Below, piece by piece: positions 44,001 to 55,609 of a stretch of DNA of 64,000 bases. The stretch comes from Lophium mytilinum. Taxonomy: Eukaryota > Ascomycota > Dothideomycetes > Mytilinidiales > Mytilinidiaceae. Position numbers and translations under genes: made by a program. The stretch lies in the NCBI GenBank assembly GCA_010093605.1, contig MU004192.1, positions 757,774 to 821,773 on the forward strand. The letters are read 5' to 3'. The notes beneath the pieces were generated by a model. The model saw nothing but the letters and a program-made list of their open reading frames with translations, had not been told where the DNA came from and ran no database searches. Each line of letters begins with the position of its first letter. Position 1 is the first letter of the stretch.

Positions 44001-45426
44001 CGTCAGCTGGTCTTACATCAACTCCCTTTGGTCTCGATGACGAAGTCAGCCTTGACAAATCTCGGCTGCTCGCAATCCCGCGGCGTCGGCGTCTACATCG
44101 AGCATCGCGACCCGTTTGCCTACTCGGGTCGGGCTCATGAAGAGTTGTTGCCTTCCACATGTCGCGGCGGCGGGGCCCAACGCCCGCCGGCCAGATACCT
44201 GCAGGCGTCTCAGGCCGACATGTACGTAAGTCGAGTCGAGTCCTCGAAATCGGATGCCGAGCGAGGCGATAGATCTGGCCATGGGTTGTTACTCAACTCC
44301 GCACGCAACAGTGGCACGGCGCAAACGGATGAGCCGACCTGTGGCTCAGTAAGAATCTGCACGCCCAGAGATGCCCAGGCTGAGACAAAGTCTGAGGCGT
44401 TGTATATCCTGCACATTGCTTTTTGTCGCGGAAATACCGCACCTCTCAACTGCATCTTGTCGGGCCACGCACGCAACGTGCTGCCAAGTCTTGAAGTGTG
44501 CTAAAACCTCCGCGCGATGTCGAACATCGAACGTATCCGGAACACGAGATACCGAGACACGGAGGTTTCAATCGTCGAACTCACCTGCTTCTAGAATTAG
44601 GGTTTGGAATCATCGAGCCGATAGCTGCATGCCGAGCACGAAAGAGAACACGAGTGCCACCTTAGCCCGAAACGTCGGCAGGCTGTCAAAAATTGGTGTC
44701 CGAGACGTAGACGCGAACGCGAGAAAGTGAGACGCGAAGCCTGAGTTGCGGTTAATAAGAAAGTCCGGCCGGCCCCTGTGGCTCAGCCCTGGAACTCTCG
44801 TCCCAATCCATCAACCCAGCCACCAACACCAAACACCAGCCACTCACCTCCTCAGCTTCTGCAAAATTTTCTCTGAGCCGGGGCTTGGGGATGCTCGGCC
44901 TCGGACGTGTTCAAGAAGCCGCGCCGGGGTGCTAGATGATTGTGCAGGTTGATGGGCTGGTCATTGGACGCGCAGTCGCATCCGGCGTGGCTGTGCAGGA
45001 CGTATCCAATATTGGCGACTCTGGAGGTCTCGGCCTTGGCAGCCTGATGGATCCGGCGAGGCAGCGTTGCAGTTGGCGTGGAGGTGGTGCACGGTGGGGG
45101 TTTGGGCATCCCCGTTGTGTCGTAAGCACCGCGACCCCTGTTGGTCGAGTAATAAGTTCGGGAAGAATTGAATAATGAGTTGGTATAGAGTATAGATTGG
45201 ACGTATATGTGATGCTTTTAGACGAAAATACACCCATAAGAATATCATCTAAATGCTCCCTCCAACTCCTGTAATGCGTAGGAAATCTAATAGGGAGACG
45301 AACAGTGAGAAAACCTCCGTCAAAAACGCGCCGAAGCTGCAGAACGCCTATCCTCACGCGCCATCCTATAGGCGCCAGCACCTCTTTTCCCTTCCAGAAC
45401 GCCAGCCACAAACTGCAAACCCCTTC
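41019..45426. other. Gene-poor region, no supported gene
   Basis: About 4.4 kb. It contains a TTTC microsatellite (about 41318-41334), a 12-bp minisatellite (listed), a strongly G-rich tract on the + strand at about 42300-42640 and scattered frames without domains. A minus-strand phrase near 44060-44130 (VAMLDVDADAAGLRAAEI) faintly recalls a dehydrogenase Rossmann strand but has no supporting context. Confidence 0.45.
41371..41430. repeat. 12-bp minisatellite, five units
   Basis: Five consecutive 12-bp units of GTCATCAGAGTG, with one G/A variant in unit 2 and one C/T variant in unit 5. It lies about 350 bp past the PSP1 stop codon, possibly in its 3' untranslated region. Being a multiple of three it keeps frames open, which explains the artefactual frames there. 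Confidence 0.9.
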
Positions 45427-46463
45427 CTAGGGATACTGGTGCTCCATAAAGTCCCCAATTTCAAGCAGAAGCATCGAGCCAATCAAGAATTCCACTAAAG
45501 CCATGAGAAGCACCTCTGTGAGCACCCGTCGTGCAGCGACCATGACGATCGCCGTGAAGGTGAAAACCAGTGACACAGACCCGAAGAGAATAGCCTTAAT
45601 GCGGTACATCTGGTGCTTGAGATCTTTGCTGCCGGTATTGCAAACGCCCCACGCAGCTAGGCCAAGCGTGAGAGCGATTGCCATGAGCGAGATGAGGACG
45701 ACTACGAGGCGAATCCCACTAAGGGGCGGCGATGATGTACAGGGTGCAGTCAAAGGCGCACGGCCTTCCTCCGCAAGAGCGAGGTCGTTGGTGTCCTCAT
45801 CGAGTCTTGTCTTGCGTCGGCGAAGGTACTTCTTGCCTGGAAGGAATCAGTACAAGCAATGGTCCATGTGTGGGTGGAATTACCTTTCAGGTTAACTGAG
45901 TTTGGCTCTTCTGTGTATTCCTCTTCGGCCTGGAGGGCCTCGACATCTTTCCGCCGATGCTGGATAAGCACAACAGGAGGCTTCTTCGACCTCTTCGGTC
46001 GCTTGTTTGCTGCTTGTACAGGAAGACTTGGTGGCAGCCCTGCCCAGCTGCCCATACCAAGAGTGTCCTGGTCACGTTGAGCTTCACGATCCGTGTCGGA
46101 CCCCGAGCCATGCGTCGCACTCAATGAAGAGGCCGCATACGTTATCATCCCATTGCGCTTCCCATTGTATCCACCCGCTGAATGATCTGTTCCATGCGAG
46201 GTGGGCTTCGTCATGCTCGAGGCCTTCCTCGAGCCCCATGCTGACTCTGTTGGTGGAGCGGTAGAGGTTGTAGCGGATGGTTCGGCGGCGCGCAGATGTG
46301 TGTTGACATTCGTAGTGATGTCCTTCAGCTCGATAGCATCACCGTGGCGGATTGACAAGGTGACCGGGTCATTGTCACGATGGAGTCCTGGGATGATGGC
46401 TGGATCGGCGAGGGACAGACTGCTTGATGGGGGTTTCACGGAAGCTGCAGTGAAGAACATCAA
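45427..46463 (-). CDS. Three-helix membrane protein of unknown function
   Basis: Two exons on the minus strand, 46463-45884 and 45836-45427, join in phase (GGTAATTCC donor, TTCCAG acceptor) to 329 residues. The ATG is doubled (MMFF), so either Met could be used. The N-terminal 190 residues are hydrophilic with a basic run RPKRSKKPP at about 150-160. The C-terminal part holds three hydrophobic helices: LVVVLISLMAIALTLGLAAW, AILFGSVSLVFTFTAIVMVA and EVLLMALVEFLIGSMLLLEI. No known domain is recognised. The layout (long cytosolic head, helices at the C-terminus) fits a fungus-specific membrane protein; location is not deducible. Confidence 0.8.
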
Positions 46464-48497
46464 AGCCCGATCATAGAGTTGACTTGAATGAGGGAAGAAT
46501 TACTGTCCGCCATGTTTCCAAGAGCCGGTTGGATTGACTTTCTTTAGCGAGCGCGTTGGGTGAGTGCATTCGAGGATTTGCGGAGGTGTGGTGCCAGGCG
46601 GCGTGACGAGAGCAACGAAGCGAAGGAAGTAATGACTCGAAAGTAGGATACTTTAAAGGGACACGAAGCTGACGAATTAAGTAGCAGGAGTAGAAGATCG
46701 TTCGTAGGGGACGCGTAGTTGACAGGGTTGAAGCTGGGTGTGTTGGAGAGCGGGGTGCAACCAGAACAACGCTGGACATTTATAAATGCAGACGATACCA
46801 GTACCCGTTCGCCGGATAAAATGACACACCCGGCCGCGCAAGGCGGTGCGCTACGGGTTCGCTTCGGGTTCGCTTTGGGCCATTTACGACGACATCAGCT
46901 GGCGGCGGGCTGTGCGTACAGACGTCGATGCTGGGCGGCGTTGAGACTCGGCAAGCCAGAAAGCGATGATGTGAAAAGTTTTAAGCAAAGCCCGCTGAGG
47001 AAGAAGATGTTTTGGTGCCAATGCCGAGACTGAGGCAGTCGTCCTCTGCTGAGGCAACGTAGGGATCCAGTGTGCTTTGCACAGGGGAGAGCACGAAGGA
47101 AACGGTGAGCACAAACACCAAAGATTGGCGTGCGGCAGAATGACGCTCGACACGGTCTGCGCTGCTTAACGCCGATCCCCCTCTTCCCCCCTGGTTTGGT
47201 GGAGCATCACGCGTCGCGGAAGGAAGTTACAAGCAGAAGACTGTCGTGGCGCTGGTTTCCAGAACACCGCAGGCCTCAGGCGGCGTCGGGGATAGGCTTT
47301 TGGCTTCGGCGGCCAAGAGTTTCCCTGCTACTGCGCCCGCTTTGCAGGAACCATGTCGAAGGCTGAGCTGACGTTTGGACATTGAGAGGAGATGGACCAA
47401 AGAAATGCCAGCGCTTACTGCCACTGTTTGATTGGACTTCGACTTGGCAGCCTCGTTGAAAATTGCGGCTCCAAGTTGTTCCGCTCATAGCAGAAGCGGA
47501 GGTGTAAATGAAAATACCAGTTGTGCCATACTTTCCTGCATGACTAGATTGGTGGCCTCCAGCGGTGGTTAGTTTAGTGTTTGTTGTAGCAGCTCGGTCG
47601 CGTCTCAAAAGCTTTTTATTCCCTTTGACATCGGCTCCCGTCATTGCACGTGATTTGATGCGATTATCCGGGTGTGAATTCGGAAACAACACAAGTCAGT
47701 ATGCTCACTTACTGACTAAGTAACTAAAATTAAGACGGTAGAGTCTTATATAAAAGAGTGCGCAGCGGACCCTTTGCTTGCGGATGTTGTGGATGGTGTC
47801 CTCGTGGCGGGTGAGGTCGTACGAAAACTTTGGAGCTAGAGTACGGCGGACCGCAAATTACGGTGGACTAGGACTACCGACGAGCCCTTCAACGTCACGT
47901 CCTCGGGTGAGTCGGAATGGACGTCTCCCACCTACGAAAGCCTCATAAGCTCCTTTACGACGACCGAAAAAAATGACACGTAACAGGATACTGTTCAGAA
48001 GATGTTTGATTCGGTTTCTGGATGATTCGACGGTCACGTGAACTACGACCGACCGACTGAAGCTCCTTCCAGGCATCCAAATCCCATAGTTCACACAAGG
48101 TGAGATCTCCAGGCCGAAGGGCAAACCTTAGGCGTAATTCAGTCTTGGCTATTCCACAAATGATCCATCTATCACGTGTGAAGAAAGGACTCCAACACAC
48201 GAGCTTCACCCTGCAAGAGAAGGAACGATTGGCCGACGTACGTACATGCATCCACTTGAACATGTTTGAAAGGTCGAAACGTCCGGAGAGGGCGAAAAGG
48301 GCGAAGAGGGCTGGGGCAACTCTTTCTGGCCCCCACGCCACACCTTCTCGAGTACTTAAACCTCGCCAGATCCTATTTTTAGCATCTCTCGCCCATCTCT
48401 CGCCCATTTTCACTTGCTTCTCCGCCTCGAACCCCTCACCATCCAATCCCCACGCATATCGGCCGCCCTCTACTTACGTCATCAGCTAGTTCCCCAG
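46464..48497. other. Intergenic region, no supported gene
   Basis: Shared promoter side of the divergent membrane-protein and transcription-factor genes. A palindromic TTTATAAA lies near 46780. No frame has a recognisable domain. Confidence 0.45.
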
Positions 48498-48505
48498 TAT
48501 ATAAA
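48498..48505 (+). promoter_or_regulatory. TATA-like box (TATATAAA)
   Basis: TATATAAA lies about 320 bp before the transcription-factor ATG at 48827, within a C/T-rich stretch. The spacing leaves room for an untranslated leader of roughly 250-290 nt. Assignment is by motif only. Confidence 0.4.
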
Positions 48506-48826
48506 CTTTGTACGCCCACTCGAATCAGTTTAGCTTCTTCCCCATCCCGCTTAGCCTTCACTTCGACCACTTCCTCTAGGCTCCCACCCAGCATGACCAG
48601 TCAGCCACCTGCGGTCTAACTCTTATATCCTTGCAGCATCCCTGTCAATACCCTTGTACGCCTTCTTTGCCAGCGCGAGTTGTGTTCATAAAACCCAGGT
48701 GCACCGCCACTTTGCACCGCCACACTGCCCTTCTCCAGGCCGACCGGTCAAGAGCCAATCACATAATTAGTCCCCGCCCGCCAACCAAATCACAGCTGCC
48801 CCCCCGCTCTATTGACTCCCTCGATA

Positions 48827-50100
48827 ATGGATTTTGCTACTGGTTGGGAAGGTCTCACGACCGATGATTCGATGTACAGCCTGAATTCTTCACAGTACTC
48901 TTCTGGTTAGAACTTCTATACACTTCAGAGGAATGCCACAGGCTTACAGCTCCTGCAGCAGCGTTCTCAGCAGCTCTAGACGCTCTTCCTTTAGAGCCAA
49001 CTGGGTCGCCGTTTGTAGCCCCTCCAGATTCAACGTTCAGCTATCCCACCTTTTCTTTTCCAGTCAACGATCTTTCTTGCGTTCCTGTCACACCTCCAGC
49101 AACCTCGCGAGCATCACCTACTCCCACCGTCTCGAGTTCCCACTCGCGGAAGCGTGACTCTGTATCGGAAGAGAGCAACGCCGTGAAACGGATCAAGATA
49201 CTCTCATCTCCGCTCAGCGAACCAGCTACGGTCCTCTGTGAGGCTTGGCTAGAAAACTACCCTTCTATCTTTCCGAAAGCAAAGCACATCCGCGCACTGA
49301 CGGAGCTCACCGATGAATCCGGCAAGAACATCGAGCAGTGGCTCAGCCAACGGATGCGACAGAGTCCCTCTCAGACCTGTAGAGACCTACATCAGATCCG
49401 CAACTTACCCCTAATGCCTACACCTCCGAGATATGAGCCAGCCTACGTACCTTCTTTATCCCTACCATCGTCTTCTCCTGTGCCCGCAGAACTATCAGCG
49501 CCTCCTATAAAAACTCGGCCAGGCCCCGACCTACCAACTGTCCGCACTGCAGCATTGAGAGAAGCTTCCCACACCCTCTCCTCTTCATGCACCGCAACAG
49601 GGCGTCACTGCGTCCCAACCACATCTCCCGAACTCCTCGCCCGCGACGCCTCGAAACCCTTCCAATGCACCCACAAATGCGGCGCACGCTTCGCCCAGCG
49701 CGATGACTGGCGCAAGCACGAGGAGCGGCGGACCCCGCAAGAAGGCTGGCTATGTCTTGTGCCCTCGCCCAAAAACCACTGCAAAAGAGAGGCTGCAGAA
49801 TGTAACCAAGGCGATGAGGACAGCGGAGTCAAAGATGTGCTTTGCGGTCGTGCTTCATATCGCCGGCAGCACTTTCGGCAGCACTTCAAGCGCTTGCATC
49901 CTCAACTTGCGGAGCAGATGGGCGAGTTTGAAGAATTGGGGTATTTCAAGGCAGAGCGGGAGTTCGAGGAAAGGTGTGGGTTTTGTAGTAAGCGGGTTAG
50001 CGGGTGGAGGGAGTGGGTGGCGCATGTTGGGAAGCATTTCCAGGAAGGGGCTGAGGTGAAGAGGTGGCGGGAGGGCGGGAAGGGCGAGAGGGGTGGGTAG
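48827..50100 (+). CDS. Homeodomain-like plus C2H2 zinc-finger transcription factor
   Basis: Two exons, 48827-48905 and 48950-50100, join in phase to 409 residues (intron 44 bp, GTTAGA/TTACAG; a nearer CAG would leave only 23 bp). The N-terminus MDFATGWEGLTTDDS and a Ser/Pro/Thr-rich region look like an activation segment. SRKRD and VKRIK at about 92-109 are nuclear-localisation-like. Residues about 118-162 (CEAWLENYPSIFPKAKHIRA...IEQWLSQRM) resemble a divergent homeodomain with its WLxxR helix 3. Residues about 265-295 form a zinc-finger-like unit C-x3-C-x12-H-x11-C, and about 375-396 a classical C-x2-C-x12-H-x3-H finger. Fungal proteins of this composite type are predicted DNA-binding regulators; the target genes are unknown. 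Confidence 0.82.
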
Positions 50101-50748
50101 GGTAGTGTGGCTAGACTGTTTGTGCATAGTACAACATGTCGATTAGAAGCTTTTGAGACCGCTCTATTCTGCGTTGTCTTGCCCTCTACATCTCCCCTAG
50201 ATTCTTGATAATAGTTAAAAGGCCTCAAACAGTAATAGGCAGTAGTGCGCACGCTTCTGTCCTGGCGCTGAACATGCATTGGTTTTGCTATGGGCTAATT
50301 GCAGCGTGTGAATGATGATTAATATCCAGGCCGATACTTGCGGTCTGGACGCTGCGCCAAAGAGTGACGGACAGTGACAGGCCTTAAGTCTGGGCACACT
50401 GGTTCGCCACTACTCGGGGCACCCCCGAAGGATTTAGAAGATTTATAGGCGGTATTGTGTTTCAAGCAGTGCAGATTAGATAGCCTTCTGGTTAGTTAGC
50501 TGGTTAGCAGCCAGGCTACCCCCTACAGTGGTGTAGAGTGAGCAACATTGAAGCTAAGCAATGGAAAATACGTGTGCCCAGACTATTGACCCAGTACTGG
50601 AAGCAATACGAAAGGAATTACCGATACGCCTTTCGAAATCTTGTACGTCTGTACAGTGTCTCCTAAGGCTGGTGTTTAGGCCGGGAATCTCCTTCGCCTA
50701 GTATAACAATAGATGGCCTCCCGCGAGATCCAATTCTCTACAGAAAGG
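50101..50748. other. Convergent intergenic region, no gene seen
   Basis: Between the 3' ends of the transcription-factor and DUF6604 genes. Nothing beyond short chance frames. Confidence 0.5.
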
Positions 50749-53154
50749 TTAGCAAGTAGTCCCAAAATGTATTATCATGAATAAAGAACCACATACCCCT
50801 ACCCAGTACCTCCTGCTCTCAACTGTACACACCATCCCATCATTGCTCAAGAACCCGATAATGATGCAACTCACGGTAGGCAAGATCCACGTTGCGGTTT
50901 TCTTCGTATCTCCTGTACCGTGGAACACTGACACCGCCTCCCACTCTTTTGCCAGTAGAACCCATGCCAAATCAGCGCTCGCACCGGTCTCATGCATTGG
51001 CACGGTATCCATCCAAACCGGCATGGTCCACGTGCGCGTCTCGTTCCAGATTTGCTCCAACACGATATGGCAGTACTTAGCCATCGCGAAGTAGTCAAAA
51101 GTAAGATGTTCGGCCTCGTCCTTCACGATAGCTCGTACCGCCTCCAGATACCGTATCGGCGAGGTGTTGTTGAATGTCGGACGACAGCGCGGCTCCCTCC
51201 CTCCATGGGCGGTCTTATACTCCACACGGATCCGTTTAAAGACGCGGTTAGACGCGGAGTTCTCGCCAGTAGCTTTGAAGAAGTCAGCGTGTCGCTCAGG
51301 GTCCCAGAATGCGGTGCTCAAGGGCACGCATGCGAGAGGCCGTGGTTTTTGATTAGGTCTGCGTTTTATCTTCCGGATATCTTTCGCGTTTACAGTCGCC
51401 GGAAATCCACTGCAGATCAAGGCGCGGCTTCGGCAGGTGGCAATAGTTTCAGGCCGAGTCCCAATAAAGAGTGAACTTTCCCCTTGGAATCTGATGAGGG
51501 TCTCCATATCTACCCAGTCTTCTTGCAAGCACCCATCTGCCTGCCTTGCGGCATTGTACAGATGGGCACAAGACATGACCGACGGAATGCTGTTCGCGAA
51601 ACCGATGCCTGCCTGATGAATCTCAGTGTCGAGTGTGTGTATGATCAGTCCGCAGAGACCTAGGTGCATGGTGAACAAGGACGGAAGTTCTCTGTCTCTC
51701 TTAAGGGGGGACACCGCTGTCCTCACAGTATCCAAGCCTTTGCCAACGAACCAGAAGTCTAATGCTTCTGCTATCGACGAGCATCGCTCATGCGCCTCTT
51801 CCTGTTGGAGAACCTTCGCGATCCTTCCTAAGGCTCCGGCCAAATCCGGCCGAAGGAATTTTTCCTTACAATTGAAATATACAGTACGGATATCAAGAAA
51901 GAGCTGGCTCTTGAAAACCAGGCCAACGGACGGAGGGGTCCCATTCCTCTCTCGGAGCTTGTTCATCGCCTCTTCGCTGAAGCTGTCAAACACCAGAAAC
52001 TTCGGATGGGATGGAGCTGCCTCCAAGATCAAAAACTCCAGCTCTCCGATGACGTCGATTAGCCAAGAGCTACAAACCCACACTCCTTCGTCGACCATCG
52101 GGAAGACTTTCCGCAACTGCTCATCTTTCTCGATATGCAGCTGTCGATTTTCGTCGCTCATCAGCGATAGCTCAGCGACCTGTCCATGAGGCAGGCTATA
52201 TATCGCTTTCAGTGCAAGGAATGACTTGTAGCAAACAAAAGGCGACAGTTCATCGGGTACGGGTCTTTCTTGGTCCTCGTCAGTGCTTTGGGAGACCGAG
52301 GACGTAGTGGAGCTACCTCGGAATAGCGACAGCAGCTCATCCATGCTCATGAGCTCCGGGTACATCTTGCCGAATTCCTCGATCCTCAAGTCCATTGTTC
52401 TCATCGTGATATCTGTGATCACCCCTGCCGAGCCCATGTCGATTCCTCCGTCGCAGTAAGAAACCCAAACATTCGATGCGAATGACTTTAAGTCGTTCAT
52501 ATCGTAGAGGAAGCACCACGCTGCCATGAGCTTTTGTTCTTGGAACGGGTCGTCAAGTTCGTAAACTGCGTCTTTCGTGTTTTCAATCCCGATATTGTCT
52601 ATATTCTCCCAAGCGGGATCCGGTTCTGTGTCTGCGTCAGGAATCTCAAGAGATGCCTCCGAAGTCCAAGTGGTGTGTGTCAGTGCAGGACTGGACCGGG
52701 GACTGTCTTTCCGTACTTGTGGTGACTTATTAGAAAAGGATGGCTCCAATAGGTTCAGCACGTTGCGTAGTATCCTGATAAAGTAATTGTGCTTCAGATT
52801 GCTGGCCTGCCAATCTTGGTCGGTGTTTGTACAGTTCTTAAACCATCGGTGGCACTTCTCCCGAAGCCATATCGCCCGCCGGGCGGATGCAGCAATGGTT
52901 GCCGGAACAAAGATAGGGGGTTTTCTCCCTGCAAGTACTTTTGCACAACCCAAAATGTCCGCTGTAATAACCTTTTGGGTAGGACGGTATCCAGCTGTCC
53001 CGGGTGCCTGCTTTCGAGCTTTGCCCTTCCCCCTTACCGGCTCGTTCTTTAACTTATGTCCGTACTTTCTGCCATTTGTAACCACCCAGGTAACGAAGGT
53101 CCTCGTGTCAGCGAGGTCTTGTCGGTACGTACTCTTGAGGTGGTCCGGGATCAT
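50749..53154 (-). CDS. DUF6604-type protein of unknown function
   Basis: A single exon of 801 residues. The N-terminus MIPDHLKSTYRQDLADTRTF followed by VTWVVTNGRKYGH and, at about residues 210-255, LMAAWCFLYDMNDLKSF with WVSYCDGGIDMGSAGVITDI matches the fungal DUF6604 domain, which usually opens with a short helix, a 'TWL' segment and a later 'FEDLxxIRxYL..W..Y..G.....A' motif. The remaining 500 residues are helical and mostly free of motifs. Such proteins occur in variable copy number in filamentous ascomycetes and have no established function. It is flanked by gene-poor stretches on both sides, and it has no intron. The family match is from memory of its pattern and is good but not certain. 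Confidence 0.75.
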   Translation of the reverse strand: MIPDHLKSTYRQDLADTRTFVTWVVTNGRKYGHKLKNEPVRGKGKARKQAPGTAGYRPTQKVITADILGCAKVLAGRKPPIFVPATIAASARRAIWLREKCHRWFKNCTNTDQDWQASNLKHNYFIRILRNVLNLLEPSFSNKSPQVRKDSPRSSPALTHTTWTSEASLEIPDADTEPDPAWENIDNIGIENTKDAVYELDDPFQEQKLMAAWCFLYDMNDLKSFASNVWVSYCDGGIDMGSAGVITDITMRTMDLRIEEFGKMYPELMSMDELLSLFRGSSTTSSVSQSTDEDQERPVPDELSPFVCYKSFLALKAIYSLPHGQVAELSLMSDENRQLHIEKDEQLRKVFPMVDEGVWVCSSWLIDVIGELEFLILEAAPSHPKFLVFDSFSEEAMNKLRERNGTPPSVGLVFKSQLFLDIRTVYFNCKEKFLRPDLAGALGRIAKVLQQEEAHERCSSIAEALDFWFVGKGLDTVRTAVSPLKRDRELPSLFTMHLGLCGLIIHTLDTEIHQAGIGFANSIPSVMSCAHLYNAARQADGCLQEDWVDMETLIRFQGESSLFIGTRPETIATCRSRALICSGFPATVNAKDIRKIKRRPNQKPRPLACVPLSTAFWDPERHADFFKATGENSASNRVFKRIRVEYKTAHGGREPRCRPTFNNTSPIRYLEAVRAIVKDEAEHLTFDYFAMAKYCHIVLEQIWNETRTWTMPVWMDTVPMHETGASADLAWVLLAKEWEAVSVFHGTGDTKKTATWILPTVSCIIIGFLSNDGMVCTVESRRYWVGVCGSLFMIIHFGTTC

Positions 53155-54530
53155 GGTAGATGTAAATAAAAATATCTAGAACAATGACAAGGGTAGGGGG
53201 TGTAGGATGATACTGGCACAATGAGCAAGCTGGCCGGGGCACCTCAGACAGTGGCCAATGGAAGTACACACTTAGCTGTGCCGTTCGTTCTCTAGGTTTC
53301 TGTGAGGTTAAAGAAGCACCACAAGCTCCCCAGATCGAGGAATCGAGAACGGAGGTGACAAGTGTAGGGGGGGTGGTATACTTGAGACACGGGTGATGTG
53401 GTGAAGTTGGATTATGTCGGGGGTTCTGCTTTGCAATACGTTGCAAGTTTTGTTTGTTTGTATATGTTGAGAGCGGCTTCGTCATAGGCGTCGAGGATAG
53501 TGAACGCAAGAGCCTATAAGGGCTATTTCAGCTACTTCTCAGTGAATATCTTGACTGTGGAAAGGGGCTATCCCTTGGCCCGACGTGGCGCAACGCTGGG
53601 ACTTTCTGTTGAACACACTGAGTGAAGGGGCAGTCTGACACCGCTTGAGGTGGCCCACAACGCTTTTAGTCTTGTAAAAATTGTCCTTTTCGATCTCTTA
53701 CAATGTACTACAGGACCCCCGGGCGACGCTAGGCTCGTGTACGAAAAGCCTAGAGGGTACGTGTTACTCAAGTATTTCGCTGCAGCTCTCCTCACTCGAA
53801 GCTTCCTATTGGCTGTATTCTTCTCGATATCGTAGAACCAAATGCGACGGGCCAAGGGATCATACGTTTCATTGATTGTTAGAAGGTGGGGAGGATTCAT
53901 GTTTTTAACTTCTTCGAGAGAGCTATTTGCCTCTTCACGTGTATATCACTCCGTTCGAGGCATAGGAGCATCCCCGTCATCTCGAAACTGCTTCTCCTTC
54001 CGTGTAGCGGGACGTCGCATGAGTACACCGTGTTCGCATGGCTTCCTAGATAGCGCGTATAACTTGATTGCAGTTCTTCGCTAGTCCCTAGTAGTCTGTA
54101 TCGTACTACGGTATTTCTTCTTCGAGAAGTGATAAGGGAAGTCATGATATGGAGGTAGAGGAGACATCTCCTGAGAGTGAGATAAAGCGAAAAGAACGCC
54201 TGATTCGGCAATGAGAAGCATGGTATCAAAGAAACCTAGAGATACGCCGATGTAAGTTATATAGTTAAGACGAGCCCCACCGAAGACTTTTGGAAAGGAA
54301 ACAAGAAAGGCAAGGTACGAAGGCTGAGAGAATGAAAGAGGCGCAATCCTATCTAGGATGGTGATATAGAGTGTCATGCAATACGCAGAGCAATGCGATA
54401 TGCAGAGGAACGGTTGATGCTCAACGCTTAGCTCTTTTGACCCAAAAAGTCGAAATCATACTTCGTAGTAATACTGAGGGTATCTTTTCAGAAGAGAATC
54501 ACAAGAAAACCATAGGCAAAGAAAGCTCAA
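53155..54530. other. Intergenic region, no supported gene
   Basis: Upstream of the DUF6604 gene and downstream of the DysF gene. AT content is moderately raised. Frames of about 100 residues on the minus strand (53568-53900, 53897-54229, 54081-54377) have no recognisable features. Confidence 0.45.
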
Positions 54531-55609
54531 CTAGGGATGTGTAGGTCCACTCGAATCGACACCCTCCCACTTGTGGTCCCAGCCATGGGCATCGTCTGCT
54601 CCCCCAATTGTCTCCCCATTTTCTATGATGCCACGAATGTCGGACCAATATTCTAGCTTCTTGCATTCTGAATCGGCAGCTTTCACGGCCTTGAGGAGAT
54701 TGTCAATTCGCCGTCCTTCAACTTCATCTTCCGACTCTCCGTGTTTCTTGTGCTCCTCTCGGTGGGTGCTTGCTGCATCGAAGGTCTGCATAAGACTGGT
54801 AAGGAGCTGGCGTCGGGAATTTTGGAAGATGAGCATCGACATGATTCCGGACATCTGAGATTTGGTTAGCAAAGTTGACAGACTATTCAGATTAGATTAT
54901 GCAGACGAACATTCTCTGCTAAGTAGATGAGGTCCTCCCCAGAATCAGTGATGAATCGCTTGACGGCCACGATCTTTTCTCGGTCGATCGGTGCCTTCTT
55001 GAGGGCGTTCATGAGAGTTTGAATATCTCGAATCTCCTCGTCTATGGACTCCTCGATTGGAGTACCCGTAGCATCTAGGCTCGTAGGTCTTCCGGTGGTC
55101 GTCCTAGCTAAAGTGGTCCCGATGCTGAATGTGTCTCCAAATAGCCGCTCCCTGTTGTCCTTCGTCTTGGGAGGTAGCTTTCGCTTCACACGCTTCCTCA
55201 GCCATCGTCTCCTGCGCACGAAAGAATGGAACCACGGGTGATTGCCATGCCAGGCGAACTTCCGAAAGTAGAACGAGTATTGCCAGCCCTCTTCATCGAC
55301 ATCGTGCGACATGTCGACGTACCAGGTCTTCCATTCCCATGTCCAGCTCGGATCTGGCACTTGAGCATTTGTAATATTAACGGCGCTGGGTTCAAACTGT
55401 CCATTGACCCAGGGACTTTGGTCTATTCGGAGGTTCCCGAGAGCCTTGGAAGAGAAGAGGGGTATGCCGAAGATGAACCATCCGCGCTGGTTTTCATAGA
55501 GAATGTCGACGTGAAACTGCTCCTCTGGAATCTTCTCTGGCTCTGACTGTGTCTGATCTTCCCGCTCGTCCTCGGTGTGGTCGACAAGGCTAATTACTGC
55601 TTCTGCCAT
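54531..55609 (-). CDS. DysF (peroxin/dysferlin) domain protein, Spo73/Mug65-like
   Basis: Two exons on the minus strand, 55609-54911 and 54854-54531, join in phase (GTTCGT donor, CTCAG acceptor) to 340 residues. Residues about 33-145 form a DysF domain: VDILYENQRGWFIFGIPLFS, then WTWEWKTWYVDMSHDVDEEGW, YSFYFRKFAWHG and a basic RRRRWLRKRVKRK. Such WxxxWYVDM/EGWxYxxxF pairs give the tryptophan/arginine-stacked fold. The domain occurs in peroxisomal Pex23/24/28-32 proteins and, in a stand-alone form without membrane spans, in yeast Spo73 and fission-yeast Mug65, which act in prospore membrane growth and meiosis. This protein has no obvious membrane helix, so the latter group is closer. The C-terminal 180 residues are helical. 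Confidence 0.85.

Noticed and set aside
44046-44282. Minus-strand phrase VAMLDVDADAAGLRAAEI resembling a dehydrogenase strand
   Set aside because: No glycine loop before it and no downstream SDR motifs; one short match is likely chance.
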